Part shown: in pieces, positions 44,025 to 54,000 of the stretch
Position numbering within the stretch: the stretch's first letter is position 1
Layout of the letters: every line of letters starts with the position of its first letter
Assembly: GCF_021183825.1 (NCBI RefSeq)
Contig: NZ_CP089211.1
Span: 1,674,001 to 1,738,000 of the forward strand
Direction: 5' to 3'
From: Sinomicrobium kalidii
Lineage (GTDB): Bacteria > Bacteroidota > Bacteroidia > Flavobacteriales > Flavobacteriaceae
Length of the DNA stretch: 64,000 bases
Translations under genes and position numbers: made by a program
The notes under the pieces: generated by a model
Database searches by the model: none
Told to the model about the DNA's origin: nothing
What the model saw: only the letters and a program-made list of their open reading frames with translations

Positions 44025-44612
44025 TTGGATCTAAACAAGAAAACCGGCCTGTATTTCGGGACCTTCAACCCGGTCCATGTAGGGCACATTATCATTGCCA
44101 ACCACTTTGCCGAGCACAGTGACCTGAACGAAGTGTGGCTGGTAGTTACTCCTCATAATCCTTTCAAGAAAAAAAATTCGCTGCTCGCAGACCATCATCG
44201 CCTGGAAATGGTTTACAGGGCTACTGAAAAGTACGACAAACTCCAGCCCAGCGATATTGAATTTAAACTACCACAACCCAGCTACACGGTAAATACCCTG
44301 GTACATTTACAGGAAAAATATCCTGCCCGCGAATTTTGCCTGATTATGGGCGAAGACAACCTGAAAAGCCTGCACAAATGGAAGAACCATGAAGTTATTC
44401 TGCAAAACCATTCGGTTTATGTCTATCCCAGGATTACGGTAACAAAGCCATCTCTGCTGGACAAACACCCGCGCATTCATAAAATAGACGCACCCGTGAT
44501 CGAGATCTCGGCCACTGCCATACGCAAGGACATTAAAGCCGGAAAAAATGTAGCTCCCCTGCTCGATCCGTCGGTATGGGAATATATAGACAAAATGAAC
44601 TTTTATAAGTAA
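44025..44612 (+). CDS. nadD: Nicotinate-nucleotide adenylyltransferase
   Basis: A 195-residue nucleotidyltransferase that makes deamido-NAD from NaMN and ATP. The (H/T)xGH-type motif is GLYFGTFNPVHVGHIIIA (residues 8-25) and the second motif is IEISATAIRKDI (ISxTxxR, about residue 164). I use a TTG start at 44025, because no ATG or GTG lies in frame upstream of the conserved strand after the preceding stop. It is 54 bp downstream of gmk. Confidence 0.95.
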   Translation: MDLNKKTGLYFGTFNPVHVGHIIIANHFAEHSDLNEVWLVVTPHNPFKKKNSLLADHHRLEMVYRATEKYDKLQPSDIEFKLPQPSYTVNTLVHLQEKYPAREFCLIMGEDNLKSLHKWKNHEVILQNHSVYVYPRITVTKPSLLDKHPRIHKIDAPVIEISATAIRKDIKAGKNVAPLLDPSVWEYIDKMNFYK

Positions 44613-44648
44613 GCAACGTCTTAAAAGCAGCGGTTAGCGGAAATCCAA

Positions 44649-45647
44649 TCAGTCCAGTTTTTCCGAAAGCTTCTTAAACACCTTCTTGGCCTCTTTGCCT
44701 TCGTACAACACATTATACACCGCATCCATTATGGGTGTTTTTATCTTGTGTTCGTGTTTTTCGTTGATAAGGTGTGCGCTCCTGGCTGCATAATAACCTT
44801 CGGCCACCATGCTCATCTCCATCATGGCCGACTTTACCGTATATCCCTTCCCGATCATATTACCGAACATACGGTTGCGTGAAAAAACGGAATAACCCGT
44901 CACCAGAAGGTCCCCCAAGTAAGCGGAATTATTGATATTACGTTTCATCTTGTGCACCCGTTTGATAAAACGCCGCATTTCCCGTATGGCATTGCTCATA
45001 AGTACACTCTGAAAATTGTCGCCATACCCCAATCCGTGTGCTATTCCAGCAGCGATCGCATAAATGTTTTTCAATACGGCCGCGTATTCCGTGCCGATGA
45101 TGTCATCCGAGATCTTGGTTTTTATATAGTCGCTGGCCAGGCTTTTGGCGACGGTTTTCGCCTTTTTCTCGTCCGCAGAGGCAATCGTGATATAGGACAA
45201 CCGTTCCAGGGCTACTTCCTCCGCATGGCACGGTCCCGTAATGACCCCGATATTTTCAAAGGGGATATTGTATTCGTTGTGAAAATGTTCCCCTACTATA
45301 AGTCCGGTCTCCGGGACAATTCCCTTTATGGCTGAAAAAATAATTTTATCCTGAATAGAAACCGTAAGTTTTTCGAGTTCCGAATGCAGGAATGCCGAAG
45401 GCACGGCAAAAATGAGAATATCGGCATAAGTGATCGCTTCGTTGATGTCGTTGGTAAGCCGGAGTTGTTCCGTACGGAATTCCACGGCACTGAGATAGTT
45501 CGGGTTGTGCTTTTGGTGTAATATATGCTCCTTCACAAAGGTATTGCGCATATACCACCCGATCTCATCCAGGTTTTCCGACAACATCTTTACAATGGCG
45601 GTAGCCCAGCTTCCCCCGCCGATCACTGCAAATTTTGTATCGTTCAT
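44649..45647 (-). CDS. gpsA: NAD(P)-dependent glycerol-3-phosphate dehydrogenase
   Basis: A 332-residue enzyme reducing dihydroxyacetone phosphate to sn-glycerol 3-phosphate for phospholipid synthesis. The nucleotide-binding motif is AVIGGGSWATAIVKML (residues 7-22). The catalytic lysine is in EYAAVLKNIYAIAAG (about residue 190), and the C-terminal domain has YLGDLLVTGYS and MVAEGYYAARSA. It converges with nadD, with a 36-bp gap. Confidence 0.95.
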   Translation of the reverse strand: MNDTKFAVIGGGSWATAIVKMLSENLDEIGWYMRNTFVKEHILHQKHNPNYLSAVEFRTEQLRLTNDINEAITYADILIFAVPSAFLHSELEKLTVSIQDKIIFSAIKGIVPETGLIVGEHFHNEYNIPFENIGVITGPCHAEEVALERLSYITIASADEKKAKTVAKSLASDYIKTKISDDIIGTEYAAVLKNIYAIAAGIAHGLGYGDNFQSVLMSNAIREMRRFIKRVHKMKRNINNSAYLGDLLVTGYSVFSRNRMFGNMIGKGYTVKSAMMEMSMVAEGYYAARSAHLINEKHEHKIKTPIMDAVYNVLYEGKEAKKVFKKLSEKLD

Positions 45648-45821
45648 TTAAATCTATTTCGTTAAATATCTTTAGTCTTACCCGGTCAATGCCAAAACCC
45701 GTGAAATACACTGCGCTATCGGTTTCTCATTCTCATCATATACCTCCCCGTGTTTCAGCATTCAAAAGTAACCAAAAAACAGGGGATTACATTACACACT
45801 GACAACCAATATTTTACATTT

Positions 45822-45839
45822 TTGGCACGGGAATTGGTA
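45822..45839 (+). promoter_or_regulatory. Near-consensus sigma-54 (RpoN) promoter
   Basis: TTGGCACGGGAATTGGTA. The -24 GG (45824-45825) and -12 element (45836-45837) have the required spacing. Only one base (GC to GG in the -12 element) departs from TGGCACGnnnnTTGCW. Predicted start near 45848, 25 bp upstream of the lipoprotein ATG. Confidence 0.75.
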
Positions 45840-45872
45840 CTCACATTGTCAGATACCATAAACATTTGAACT

Positions 45873-46820
45873 ATGAAAGGCGTAAAATTATTTTTAGGAT
45901 GTATGCTGGTTCTGGGAGTCGCGACTTCCTGTTCCACACAAGACGATTATTTTGATGATGAAGTATCCCTGAACCAGCTTCTGGCTTCCTACGAACTGTG
46001 GTATATTGACATTCACAGTACCCGCGGTAGCGGCGAAGTCCCCTTTCTTCAGAATGCGTTTACCATATCCTTCAGAAACGGGGTATTATACGCCAATAAT
46101 AACCTTGCAGGCATCGGAAATACCGGGAACGGTCTCGGCATAGATGTAGGGTATTATGATGTCTACGACACTTTGGTGACCGTTGATCATGATATTGACG
46201 GCCTTTGGGACCTTGAAGTATACCAGCACGGGAGTAACGAAATAGAACTTTACGACAGGTCCTCCGGAACTTCTTATTTCCTTATGGGCTATCAGCGAAG
46301 CAATTTCGATTACGACACGGTTTTTTATGACAATATCCATTACTTCCTACAGGAATACGAAGCCTGGGAGAAAACTTACGTCAGCCGGCAGGGGGCTGTA
46401 AACAGTTTTGACAATGAGAACTTTCTGCGATTCCATCCTGATGCCAACGGAGACTGGTTCAGTTCTTCCGAGGATGCCCCGGGAACCAGCGTCAATAACC
46501 TGATATGGGATTATACCGGCGATTACGAAGTCTTTAACGTTTCGGGGGAACCTCACCTCAAAGTTTTAACATTAGATTATGACTTGCCGGACAATGAGCA
46601 ATTCGAACTCAGCGTTATAGATGACAGAACGATAGCATTATATCATATAGATTCGCAAACCACATATGAATTTACCGGCAGGAATTTCATTCAGTACCTG
46701 AAAGCGGAAAGCAATTCAGGGGAAAAGACAGACAAGACCGGAAAAAAACGCAAAAAGATCATAAACAGGACAATAGACATAGAACGGCAAAGTAAGCCAA
46801 GAAAAGTAAAGGTTAGTTGA
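45873..46820 (+). CDS. Secreted lipoprotein of unknown function
   Basis: A 315-residue protein with a lipoprotein signal peptide (MKGVKLFLGCMLVLGVATSC; Cys at residue 20). The mature part is acidic and aromatic, with beta-rich segments, some in repeat-like form: SYELWYIDIHST, FTISFRNGVLYANNN and QFELSVIDDRTIALYH. The last 45 residues turn strongly basic (DKTGKKRKKIINRTIDIERQ). I do not recognise a family. It is transcribed alone, from the sigma-54-type promoter at 45822, and ends in a strong terminator. That regulation suggests a surface or envelope function under a specific activator. It is not an enzyme of NAD synthesis despite the nearby nadD. Confidence 0.85.
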   Translation: MKGVKLFLGCMLVLGVATSCSTQDDYFDDEVSLNQLLASYELWYIDIHSTRGSGEVPFLQNAFTISFRNGVLYANNNLAGIGNTGNGLGIDVGYYDVYDTLVTVDHDIDGLWDLEVYQHGSNEIELYDRSSGTSYFLMGYQRSNFDYDTVFYDNIHYFLQEYEAWEKTYVSRQGAVNSFDNENFLRFHPDANGDWFSSSEDAPGTSVNNLIWDYTGDYEVFNVSGEPHLKVLTLDYDLPDNEQFELSVIDDRTIALYHIDSQTTYEFTGRNFIQYLKAESNSGEKTDKTGKKRKKIINRTIDIERQSKPRKVKVS

Positions 46821-46843
46821 TTTTTGGTTGGTTATTTAGTTGG

Positions 46844-46890
46844 GAAACCGCCCTTACGTAGCAATACGGAAAAGGGCGGTTTCTTTTTTT
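46844..46890 (+). terminator. Intrinsic terminator of the lipoprotein gene
   Basis: GAAACCGCCCTT and AAGGGCGGTTTC form a perfect 12-bp stem followed by seven T residues. Confidence 0.92.
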
Positions 46891-46952
46891 GGACGCATAT
46901 GCTTTCCCGTTTCCTCAAAAAAGAATAATTTCATCCGAAAAATACCTGATCC

Positions 46953-49301
46953 TTGAACCGGGCCCTGTCTTTCATAAAAAAGCATCGCATTAAGACCATA
47001 CTTCTGGTCATATTGCTCATTGCATACTACCTTTGTCTGCCCGAACCCCTGTTCAATACGCCCACCTCAACAGTCATAGAAAGCAGGAACGGGGAACTGC
47101 TGGGCGCCAGAATTGCGAAAGACGGGCAATGGCGCTTTCCTGAAACGGACAGCGTCCCGGAAAAATTCGAACAGTGCATCCTTTATTTCGAAGATGCCTA
47201 TTTCTATTCCCATCCGGGTTTTAATCCGGTATCCATCGGCAAGGCGCTCCTTCGGAACGTCAGGGCAGGCCGGGTAGTACGGGGCGGTAGTACCCTTACC
47301 CAGCAGGTTATCCGCCTTTCCCGGAAAGGAAAACGACGCACATACCTGGAGAAAGTCGTCGAAATTGTCCTGGCCACACGGCTGGAACTGCGTTATTCCA
47401 AAGCGGAGATTCTCAACCTCTATGCATCGCATGCGCCTTTCGGGAGTAATGTAGTCGGGCTGGATGTGGCGGCATGGCGCTACTTCGGGGTACAACCTCA
47501 TCAGCTTTCCTGGGCCGAAAGTGCCACACTGGCCGTACTCCCCAATGCCCCGGGCCTCATCTATCCCGGGAAAAACCAGGAAAAATTACGCACCAAACGC
47601 AACCGGCTGTTAGGTAAACTGCTGAAAGAAAAAGTCCTGGACTCTACAACCTACCGGCTGGCCATTGCGGAGCCTTTGCCGCAGAAGCCCTTTCCCCTGC
47701 CGCAAACAGCGCCACACCTGCTGCAACGCATAGCGCGGAAACATGCAGGCGAAAAAGTCCGTACTACCGTTCACCCGGAACTTCAGGCCCGGGTCAATAC
47801 CATTGTAAGGCAGCATTATGAGATCCTGAAACAGAACAAGGTACACAATGCCGCCGTTATGGTCATGGACGTACATACCCGCCAGGTACTTGCGTATACA
47901 GGAAATACGCCAACAGACAGAAAGCACCAGAAAGATGTGGACATCATCAGCGCCCCGAGAAGCACGGGAAGCATTATGAAACCGTTTTTGTATGCGGCCA
48001 TGCTGGATGCGGGCGAATTATTGCCCAACAGCCTGGTTCCCGACATCCCGACACAAATTTCCGGTTATACCCCTGAAAATTTCGACCCGGAATATGACGG
48101 TGCCGTAGCTGCAGGGCATGCTCTGACAAGGTCATTGAACATCCCCTTTGTACGCATGCTTCAGGAATACGGGCTGGAACGGTTCAGGGATAAACTAAAG
48201 ACTTTTCACCTTCGGGATATCGATAAGCCCGCGGATTACTACGGACTCACCCTTATCCTCGGCGGGGCGGAAAGCAATTTATGGGACCTTTGCAAGACAT
48301 ATGCATCACTGGCTTCCACTATAAATCACTTTCACGAGACCTCCAGCGAATATTATACTGATGAGTTTACCGAACCCATATTAACAATGGGAGAAAAAGC
48401 AGATTTCGGAACCGTTTCCCACCAAAAAACCATTTTTGATGCGGGAAGCATCTTCCTTACTTTCAATGCCATGCAGCAACTGAACCGCCCCGAAGGCAAC
48501 GAAGCCTGGCAGTATTTTGATTCTTCCAAAAAGATTGCCTGGAAAACAGGTACCAGTTTTGGCAACAGGGACGCCTGGGCCATAGGAGTGACCAAAGATT
48601 ATGTTGTAGGTGTCTGGGCCGGAAATGCGGACGGGGAAGGACGACCGGGACTGACCGGGGTAACGGCGGCCGCCCCCGTATTGTTTGATGTGTTTGACGC
48701 CCTGCCCTCTTCTTCCTGGTTTGCCACGCCCTTTGATGCACTTACCGAAGCCAAAGTATGCGGGAGCAGTGGTTACCTGGCCACTCCCATCTGTCCCGAA
48801 AAGAAAGTATGGATACCCCATGCCGGCCGGCACACCAAACCGTGCCCTTATCACCACCTCATTCACCTTGACAATAAAAGACAGTATCGTGTAAATACTT
48901 CATGTACACCGGTAACCGATATAATTACGGAACCCTGGTTTACACTCCCTCCCTTGATGGAATATTACTATAAAAATAGTCATTCCAACTATAAAATCAT
49001 GCCTCCTTTCCGCGCTGATTGTTTCACCGAAGGGCCGGTAGTTATGGATTTTATATATCCGGAGGAAGGCCGTGCCGTGGTATTACCCAAAAACTTCAAA
49101 GGAACTACCAACGAACTGATCGTTAAAGTAGCACATTCCAAACCGGGTACTACGATATTCTGGTATGTTGACGATCATTTTCTCGGGCAAACCCGGAACT
49201 TTCATGAGATGGCCATTCTGCCCGGGGAGGGAAAACACCGCATTACCGTTATTGACGAGTTCGGGAACGAAATTAAACGCAATATTCAGATCAGGAAATA
49301 A
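46953..49301 (+). CDS. pbpC: Penicillin-binding protein 1C
   Basis: A 782-residue bifunctional peptidoglycan synthase. After one membrane helix (about residues 14-29) comes a GT51 glycosyltransferase domain (ILYFEDAYFYSHPGF, RGGSTLTQQVIRLSRKGKRR). Then the transpeptidase domain has SxxK in STGSIMKPFLYA, SLN at RSLNIPF and KTGTSFGNRDAW. The C-terminal BiPBP_C domain (residues 690-782) ends in IRIKRN-like GNEIKRNIQIRK. The TTG at 46953 is the only plausible start; no ATG is in frame nearby. It is not clearly in an operon. Confidence 0.93.
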   Translation: MNRALSFIKKHRIKTILLVILLIAYYLCLPEPLFNTPTSTVIESRNGELLGARIAKDGQWRFPETDSVPEKFEQCILYFEDAYFYSHPGFNPVSIGKALLRNVRAGRVVRGGSTLTQQVIRLSRKGKRRTYLEKVVEIVLATRLELRYSKAEILNLYASHAPFGSNVVGLDVAAWRYFGVQPHQLSWAESATLAVLPNAPGLIYPGKNQEKLRTKRNRLLGKLLKEKVLDSTTYRLAIAEPLPQKPFPLPQTAPHLLQRIARKHAGEKVRTTVHPELQARVNTIVRQHYEILKQNKVHNAAVMVMDVHTRQVLAYTGNTPTDRKHQKDVDIISAPRSTGSIMKPFLYAAMLDAGELLPNSLVPDIPTQISGYTPENFDPEYDGAVAAGHALTRSLNIPFVRMLQEYGLERFRDKLKTFHLRDIDKPADYYGLTLILGGAESNLWDLCKTYASLASTINHFHETSSEYYTDEFTEPILTMGEKADFGTVSHQKTIFDAGSIFLTFNAMQQLNRPEGNEAWQYFDSSKKIAWKTGTSFGNRDAWAIGVTKDYVVGVWAGNADGEGRPGLTGVTAAAPVLFDVFDALPSSSWFATPFDALTEAKVCGSSGYLATPICPEKKVWIPHAGRHTKPCPYHHLIHLDNKRQYRVNTSCTPVTDIITEPWFTLPPLMEYYYKNSHSNYKIMPPFRADCFTEGPVVMDFIYPEEGRAVVLPKNFKGTTNELIVKVAHSKPGTTIFWYVDDHFLGQTRNFHEMAILPGEGKHRITVIDEFGNEIKRNIQIRK

Positions 49302-49376
49302 ATTTCCATTACTTCTTCATAAGGGATAAAAGTTAACACCTGTTTTCCCTTTTTAACATTAAATTAACTTCTTTTA

Positions 49377-49394
49377 GTTCGGTTTAAACCGAAC
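49377..49394. promoter_or_regulatory. Perfect 18-bp palindromic operator in the efflux operon promoter
   Basis: GTTCGGTTTAAACCGAAC is fully self-complementary. It covers the -33 region relative to the -7 box at 49401 and lies 41 bp before the GbsR/MarR start codon, the classic position for an autoregulatory site. Confidence 0.75.
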
Positions 49395-49400
49395 CTATCA

Positions 49401-49408
49401 TATCTTTG
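49401..49408 (+). promoter_or_regulatory. Bacteroidota -7 box of the RND efflux operon
   Basis: TATCTTTG, exact match to TAnnTTTG, 27 bp before the ATG at 49435. The -33 position is inside the palindrome. Confidence 0.65.
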
Positions 49409-49434
49409 CCGGAAATTTCAATATTGGGATACAT

Positions 49435-49938
49435 ATGCAGTGTGAAGAATTAGAAAAGGAAAAATGCAATCTGGTAGAAGAACTGGGAGTTTATTTTGAG
49501 AGGAATGAAGCATTCTCCCCGCTTTCGGCAAGGATATTTTCCGTAATGGTCCTTACGGGAGAAGACGGCATTACATTTGAAGAACTACTCGAAAAGCTGG
49601 AAGCCAGCAAGAGTTCCATCTCTACCAATTTGCAGCTATTACAATCTACGGGAAAAATAACATATTTTACCAAAACAGGCGACAGGAAACGGTATTTCAA
49701 GATCGCTCCGGACCAGATGCTGGTACGCCTGGATGAAAAAATAGAACAATGGAAAAAAGAAAAAGAACTGCTGGAAAAAGTGCATTGTTACAAAGTGCGT
49801 TACCTTCAGAATAACCGCGATTCTGATCCTGATAATGCGGGACTTTTGTTTAACAGGCACTATATAAAATTTGCCGAACAAATGTTAAACAACCTGATCA
49901 ATCTCAAGGAAAATATTTCAAACACCATAAACCGATAA
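49435..49938 (+). CDS. GbsR/MarR family transcriptional regulator
   Basis: A 167-residue winged helix protein. The helix-turn-helix covers residues 42-75 (EDGITFEELLEKLEASKSSIS, then NLQLLQSTGKITYF), and the wing includes KTGDRKRYFKIA. A long C-terminal helix (about 100-165) should be the dimerisation region. It is the first gene of the efflux operon, 12 bp before the membrane fusion protein. It most likely binds the palindrome at 49377-49394 and represses its own operon until a ligand binds (inference). Confidence 0.88.
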   Translation: MQCEELEKEKCNLVEELGVYFERNEAFSPLSARIFSVMVLTGEDGITFEELLEKLEASKSSISTNLQLLQSTGKITYFTKTGDRKRYFKIAPDQMLVRLDEKIEQWKKEKELLEKVHCYKVRYLQNNRDSDPDNAGLLFNRHYIKFAEQMLNNLINLKENISNTINR

Positions 49939-49950
49939 TAAACAACAGAC

Positions 49951-51078
49951 ATGAGGACAAGAACTATTTTGAAATATATGGTGGCAACCGCAATTATTGC
50001 TCCATTACTTACAAGTTGCAACCGGGCACAGCCTCAAGGACAACAAGCTATGGCCATGCCTTTCCCTACCGTTAAAGTATCACGTAAAAACGTAGTGGCT
50101 TATAAACGCTTTCCGGCCAGTATCGAAGGTGTCGTAAACAGTGATGTTCGTGCCAAGGTATCCGGATACATACAGGATGTTCTGGTTGACGAAGGTGAAA
50201 ACGTACGAAAAGGACAAACCCTTTTCCGCCTCGAAACCCAATCGCTCAGCCAGGACGCCGAAGCTGCCAAAGCACAGGTAAACGTGGCACAGGTAGAAGT
50301 GAACAAACTTGTTCCGCTCGTAGAAAAAGGAATTATAAGCAACGTACAACTGGAAACGGCAAAAGCCAACTTGGCACAAGCCAAAAGCAATTATAACAGT
50401 ATTACCGCCAATATTGGTTATGCTACTATTAAAAGCCCGGTAGACGGCGTGGTAAGTTCCATACCTTTCCGGAGAGGATCACTGGTCAGTGCTACCGATG
50501 CCAACCCGCTCACCACGATTTCCAGCATAGAAAATGTTTATGCCTATTTCTCCATGAACGAAAAGGACTTTATTTCCCTCACCAGGAATGTGGGGGGCAA
50601 GACCCTTGATGAGAAAGCCAAAAACCTGCCGAAAGTAAAACTGTTGCTTGCCGACGGTTCCGAATATGAGGAAGAAGGTACCATTGAGACCATCTCCGGG
50701 CAAGTTGATACCCAAACCGGTACGGTAACATTCCGGGCTACCTTTCCCAATCCGTCAGGGTTGCTCAGAAACGGAAGCAGCGGTATCATCCTGGTGCCCC
50801 AACGATACAACGATGCACTCGTCGTTCCCGCCCTTTCCTCCTTTGAACAGCAAGGAAAGAAATTCGTATACATAGTTGCAGATAACGATTCCATCTATGC
50901 AAGGTCCATAACATCCCAGGCTGAAGTGGATAATCTGCTGGTAGTAAAGGACGGGATCAAAGAAAACGACCAGATTCTGGCCAAAGGAGTCGGCAAAGCA
51001 CAGCCGGGGATGAAAATCACTCCGCAGCCTACCAGTATTGACAGCATCGTAAATTCATTCAACACCGTATTCAAATAG
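49951..51078 (+). CDS. RND efflux membrane fusion protein (HlyD family)
   Basis: A 375-residue periplasmic adaptor. The lipoprotein signal MRTRTILKYMVATAIIAPLL ends in LTSC (Cys at 23). Barrel-sandwich hybrid halves are VRAKVSGYIQDVLVDEGENV and YATIKSPVDGVVSSIPFRRG. They flank a helical hairpin (residues 108-145) and are followed by a beta-barrel and membrane-proximal domain. The adaptor links the inner membrane pump to the outer membrane channel. It is 9 bp before the pump gene. Confidence 0.94.
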   Translation: MRTRTILKYMVATAIIAPLLTSCNRAQPQGQQAMAMPFPTVKVSRKNVVAYKRFPASIEGVVNSDVRAKVSGYIQDVLVDEGENVRKGQTLFRLETQSLSQDAEAAKAQVNVAQVEVNKLVPLVEKGIISNVQLETAKANLAQAKSNYNSITANIGYATIKSPVDGVVSSIPFRRGSLVSATDANPLTTISSIENVYAYFSMNEKDFISLTRNVGGKTLDEKAKNLPKVKLLLADGSEYEEEGTIETISGQVDTQTGTVTFRATFPNPSGLLRNGSSGIILVPQRYNDALVVPALSSFEQQGKKFVYIVADNDSIYARSITSQAEVDNLLVVKDGIKENDQILAKGVGKAQPGMKITPQPTSIDSIVNSFNTVFK

Positions 51079-51087
51079 GAAAAGACC

Positions 51088-54000
51088 ATGCTAAAAAAGT
51101 TTATTGAACGACCGGTATTATCTACCGTAATATCGATTATTATCCTGATACTGGGGGTCCTGGGGCTTTATACACTGCCCGTTACGGAGTATCCCGATAT
51201 CGCCCCGCCTACTGTACAGGTAACAGCCAGTTACCCGGGTGCTAACGCAGAAACCATACTTGAAAGCGTTATTATTCCTATAGAAGAACAGGTAAACGGG
51301 GTGGAAGGAATGACCTATATGACCTCTACCGCCAGTAATGACGGTAGTGCCACCATCCAGGTATATTTTGAACAAGGTATAGACCCCGATATTGCCGCTG
51401 TAAACGTACAGAACAGGGTAGCCCGCGCCAATTCCGTACTGCCTTCGGAAGTAACCAGGTCCGGTGTTATTACGCAGAAACGGTTAAATTCGGCATTAAT
51501 GTATCTCGGCCTGTATTCCGAGAACCCGGATTATGACGACACTTTTGTACAAAACTACCTGAGTATCAACATAAGACCCGAACTACAACGGATAAAAGGG
51601 GTTGGTGACGTTTCGGTTTTCGGAGCCAAGGATTACTCCATGCGTATATGGATCGACCCCGCCAAAATGTCTGCTTACGGGCTCACCACCAATGATGTTA
51701 TCGGGGCTATCGGCGAACAGAGCCTCGAAGCCGCTGCCGGATCACTGGGGCAAAACTCGGGAGAATCCTTCGAATACGTTATCAAATATAAAGGAAGGTA
51801 CAAAACCGCCGAAGAATACGGTGATATTGTAATCAAGGCCCTCGACAATGGTAAATTCCTCCGGGTAAAAGATGTTGCCAAGGTAGAACTGGATGCTTTC
51901 TCTTATTCCGGATTGAGCCGTACCATGCAAAACCCGGCATCCAATGTCGGTATATTCCAGACCCCCGGTTCCAATGCCCAGGAGGTTATAGAAAACATCC
52001 ATGCAAAAATGGAGGATCTGAAAAAAGATTTTCCGGAAGGGATAGATTATGTAGTATACTACGATACCAATAAATTCCTTACCGCATCCATAGACAAGGT
52101 AAAGCACACACTTATCGAGGCATTCCTATTAGTATTCCTTGTGGTATTTATCTTCCTGCAGGACGTTAAATCAACATTGATCCCGGCAATTGCAGTTCCC
52201 GTGGCTATCGTGGGTACGTTCTTTTTCCTGCAACTATTCGGGTATTCGGTAAACCTGCTTACCCTGTTCGCACTGATACTTGCCATTGGTATTGTGGTCG
52301 ACGATGCTATAGTGGTCGTCGAGGCGGTCCATTCCAAGTTGGAGGAAGGCTATGACAATGCCAAGGAAGCCACCATATCGGCCATGAGTGAGATAAGCGG
52401 GGCTATTATATCCATTACGCTGGTCATGGCTGCCGTGTTTATTCCCATTACCTTTATCCAGGGACCTTCAGGAGTATTTTACGAACAGTTCGGAGTTACC
52501 CTGATCGTGGCCATACTTATTTCAGCGGTAAATGCGTTAACCCTCAGCCCGGCATTATGTGCTATTTTCCTCAAGCCACATAAAAACCATCCGGATGCTA
52601 AGAAAAATATATTACAACGCTTTTATTCGGCCTTTAACATTGCTTTCAATAAAATAACCCAAAAGTATACCAGATCTTTGGGCTTCCTTACGAAGCACAA
52701 ATGGGTGACCGCAATTATTTTGGGTGCCGCGGTATTAGGTATTCTCTGGGCAAACAGAACTACGCCTACCGGGTTTGTTCCATCAGAAGACAGGGGTTTT
52801 ATTATGGTCAATGTAGAATTGCCCCCCGGTTCTTCCCTGGACAGGACGTATAGTGTAACCCAGAATTTATACGAGATCATAAGCAGTGTAGACGGTATAA
52901 GGGCTGCAGGTCTGATTAACGGTAGAAACTTCTTTTCCGGTGCGGGTAGTTCCTACGGAATGGGCTTTATCATTCTCGAGGACTGGGAAAAACGTACTAC
53001 GGATGCCACCTCGATCGATGCCATTGTAGGACAGCTTTTCCAGAAATCCGCAGCGATTTCGGATGCCAATATTATCTTCTTTACACCTCCCAGTGTTCCC
53101 GGATTCGGTAATTCCGACCTCGAATTGCAAATTCTTGACCGGGCTGCAGGAGATATCAAAGACCTGGATAATGTGGCAAAACAATTTGTGGGAGCACTGA
53201 ACCAGCGTCCCGAAATAGGGTTCGCATCCAATTCATTCAGCACCAATTACCCGCAATTGGAAATGGACATCAATGTACCCAAGGCCAAAGAAGCGGGAAT
53301 AGGAATAAGCGATATCCTCTCCACGCTCCAGGGATATATAGGAGGATATTACGCCACCGATTTCAGTCGATTCGGAAAGCAATACAAGGTATACGTGCAA
53401 TCCGAACCGAAAGACCGAAAGGATGAGTCCAGCCTCAACAGCATGTTTGTACGAAACAGCGAGGGAGAAATGGCCCCTATTTCCGAATTTGTTTCGTTGA
53501 AAAGGGTATACGGACCACAAACGGTTAACCGCTTCAACCTTTTCAATTCGGTAACGGTCAACGGTTCTACCGCCCAGGGATACAGTACCGGGGATGCCAT
53601 TGCTGCGATCGACCAGCTTGCTGAAGAAACACTCCCCAACAATTACGAGGTCGCCTATTCCGGGCTTACCCGGGAGGAGATCAACTCTGCAGGACAGTCG
53701 ATAATTATTTTTGCACTGAGTATTCTTTTTGTTTACTTCTTCCTGGCTGCACAATACGAAAGCTATATCCTGCCGTTATCGGTATTGTTATCCCTGCCCG
53801 TGGGAGTTGCAGGCGCATTCATTGCTACCAAACTGGACGGATTGCAGAATAACATTTACTTCCAGATTGCACTTATAATGCTTATCGGGCTGCTGGCGAA
53901 GAACGCGATACTTATCGTGGAATTTGCCATACAGCGGCGAAGACAGGGCATGTCGATCGTAGCGGCTGCCATAGATGCCGGTAAGGCACGTCTGCGCCCT

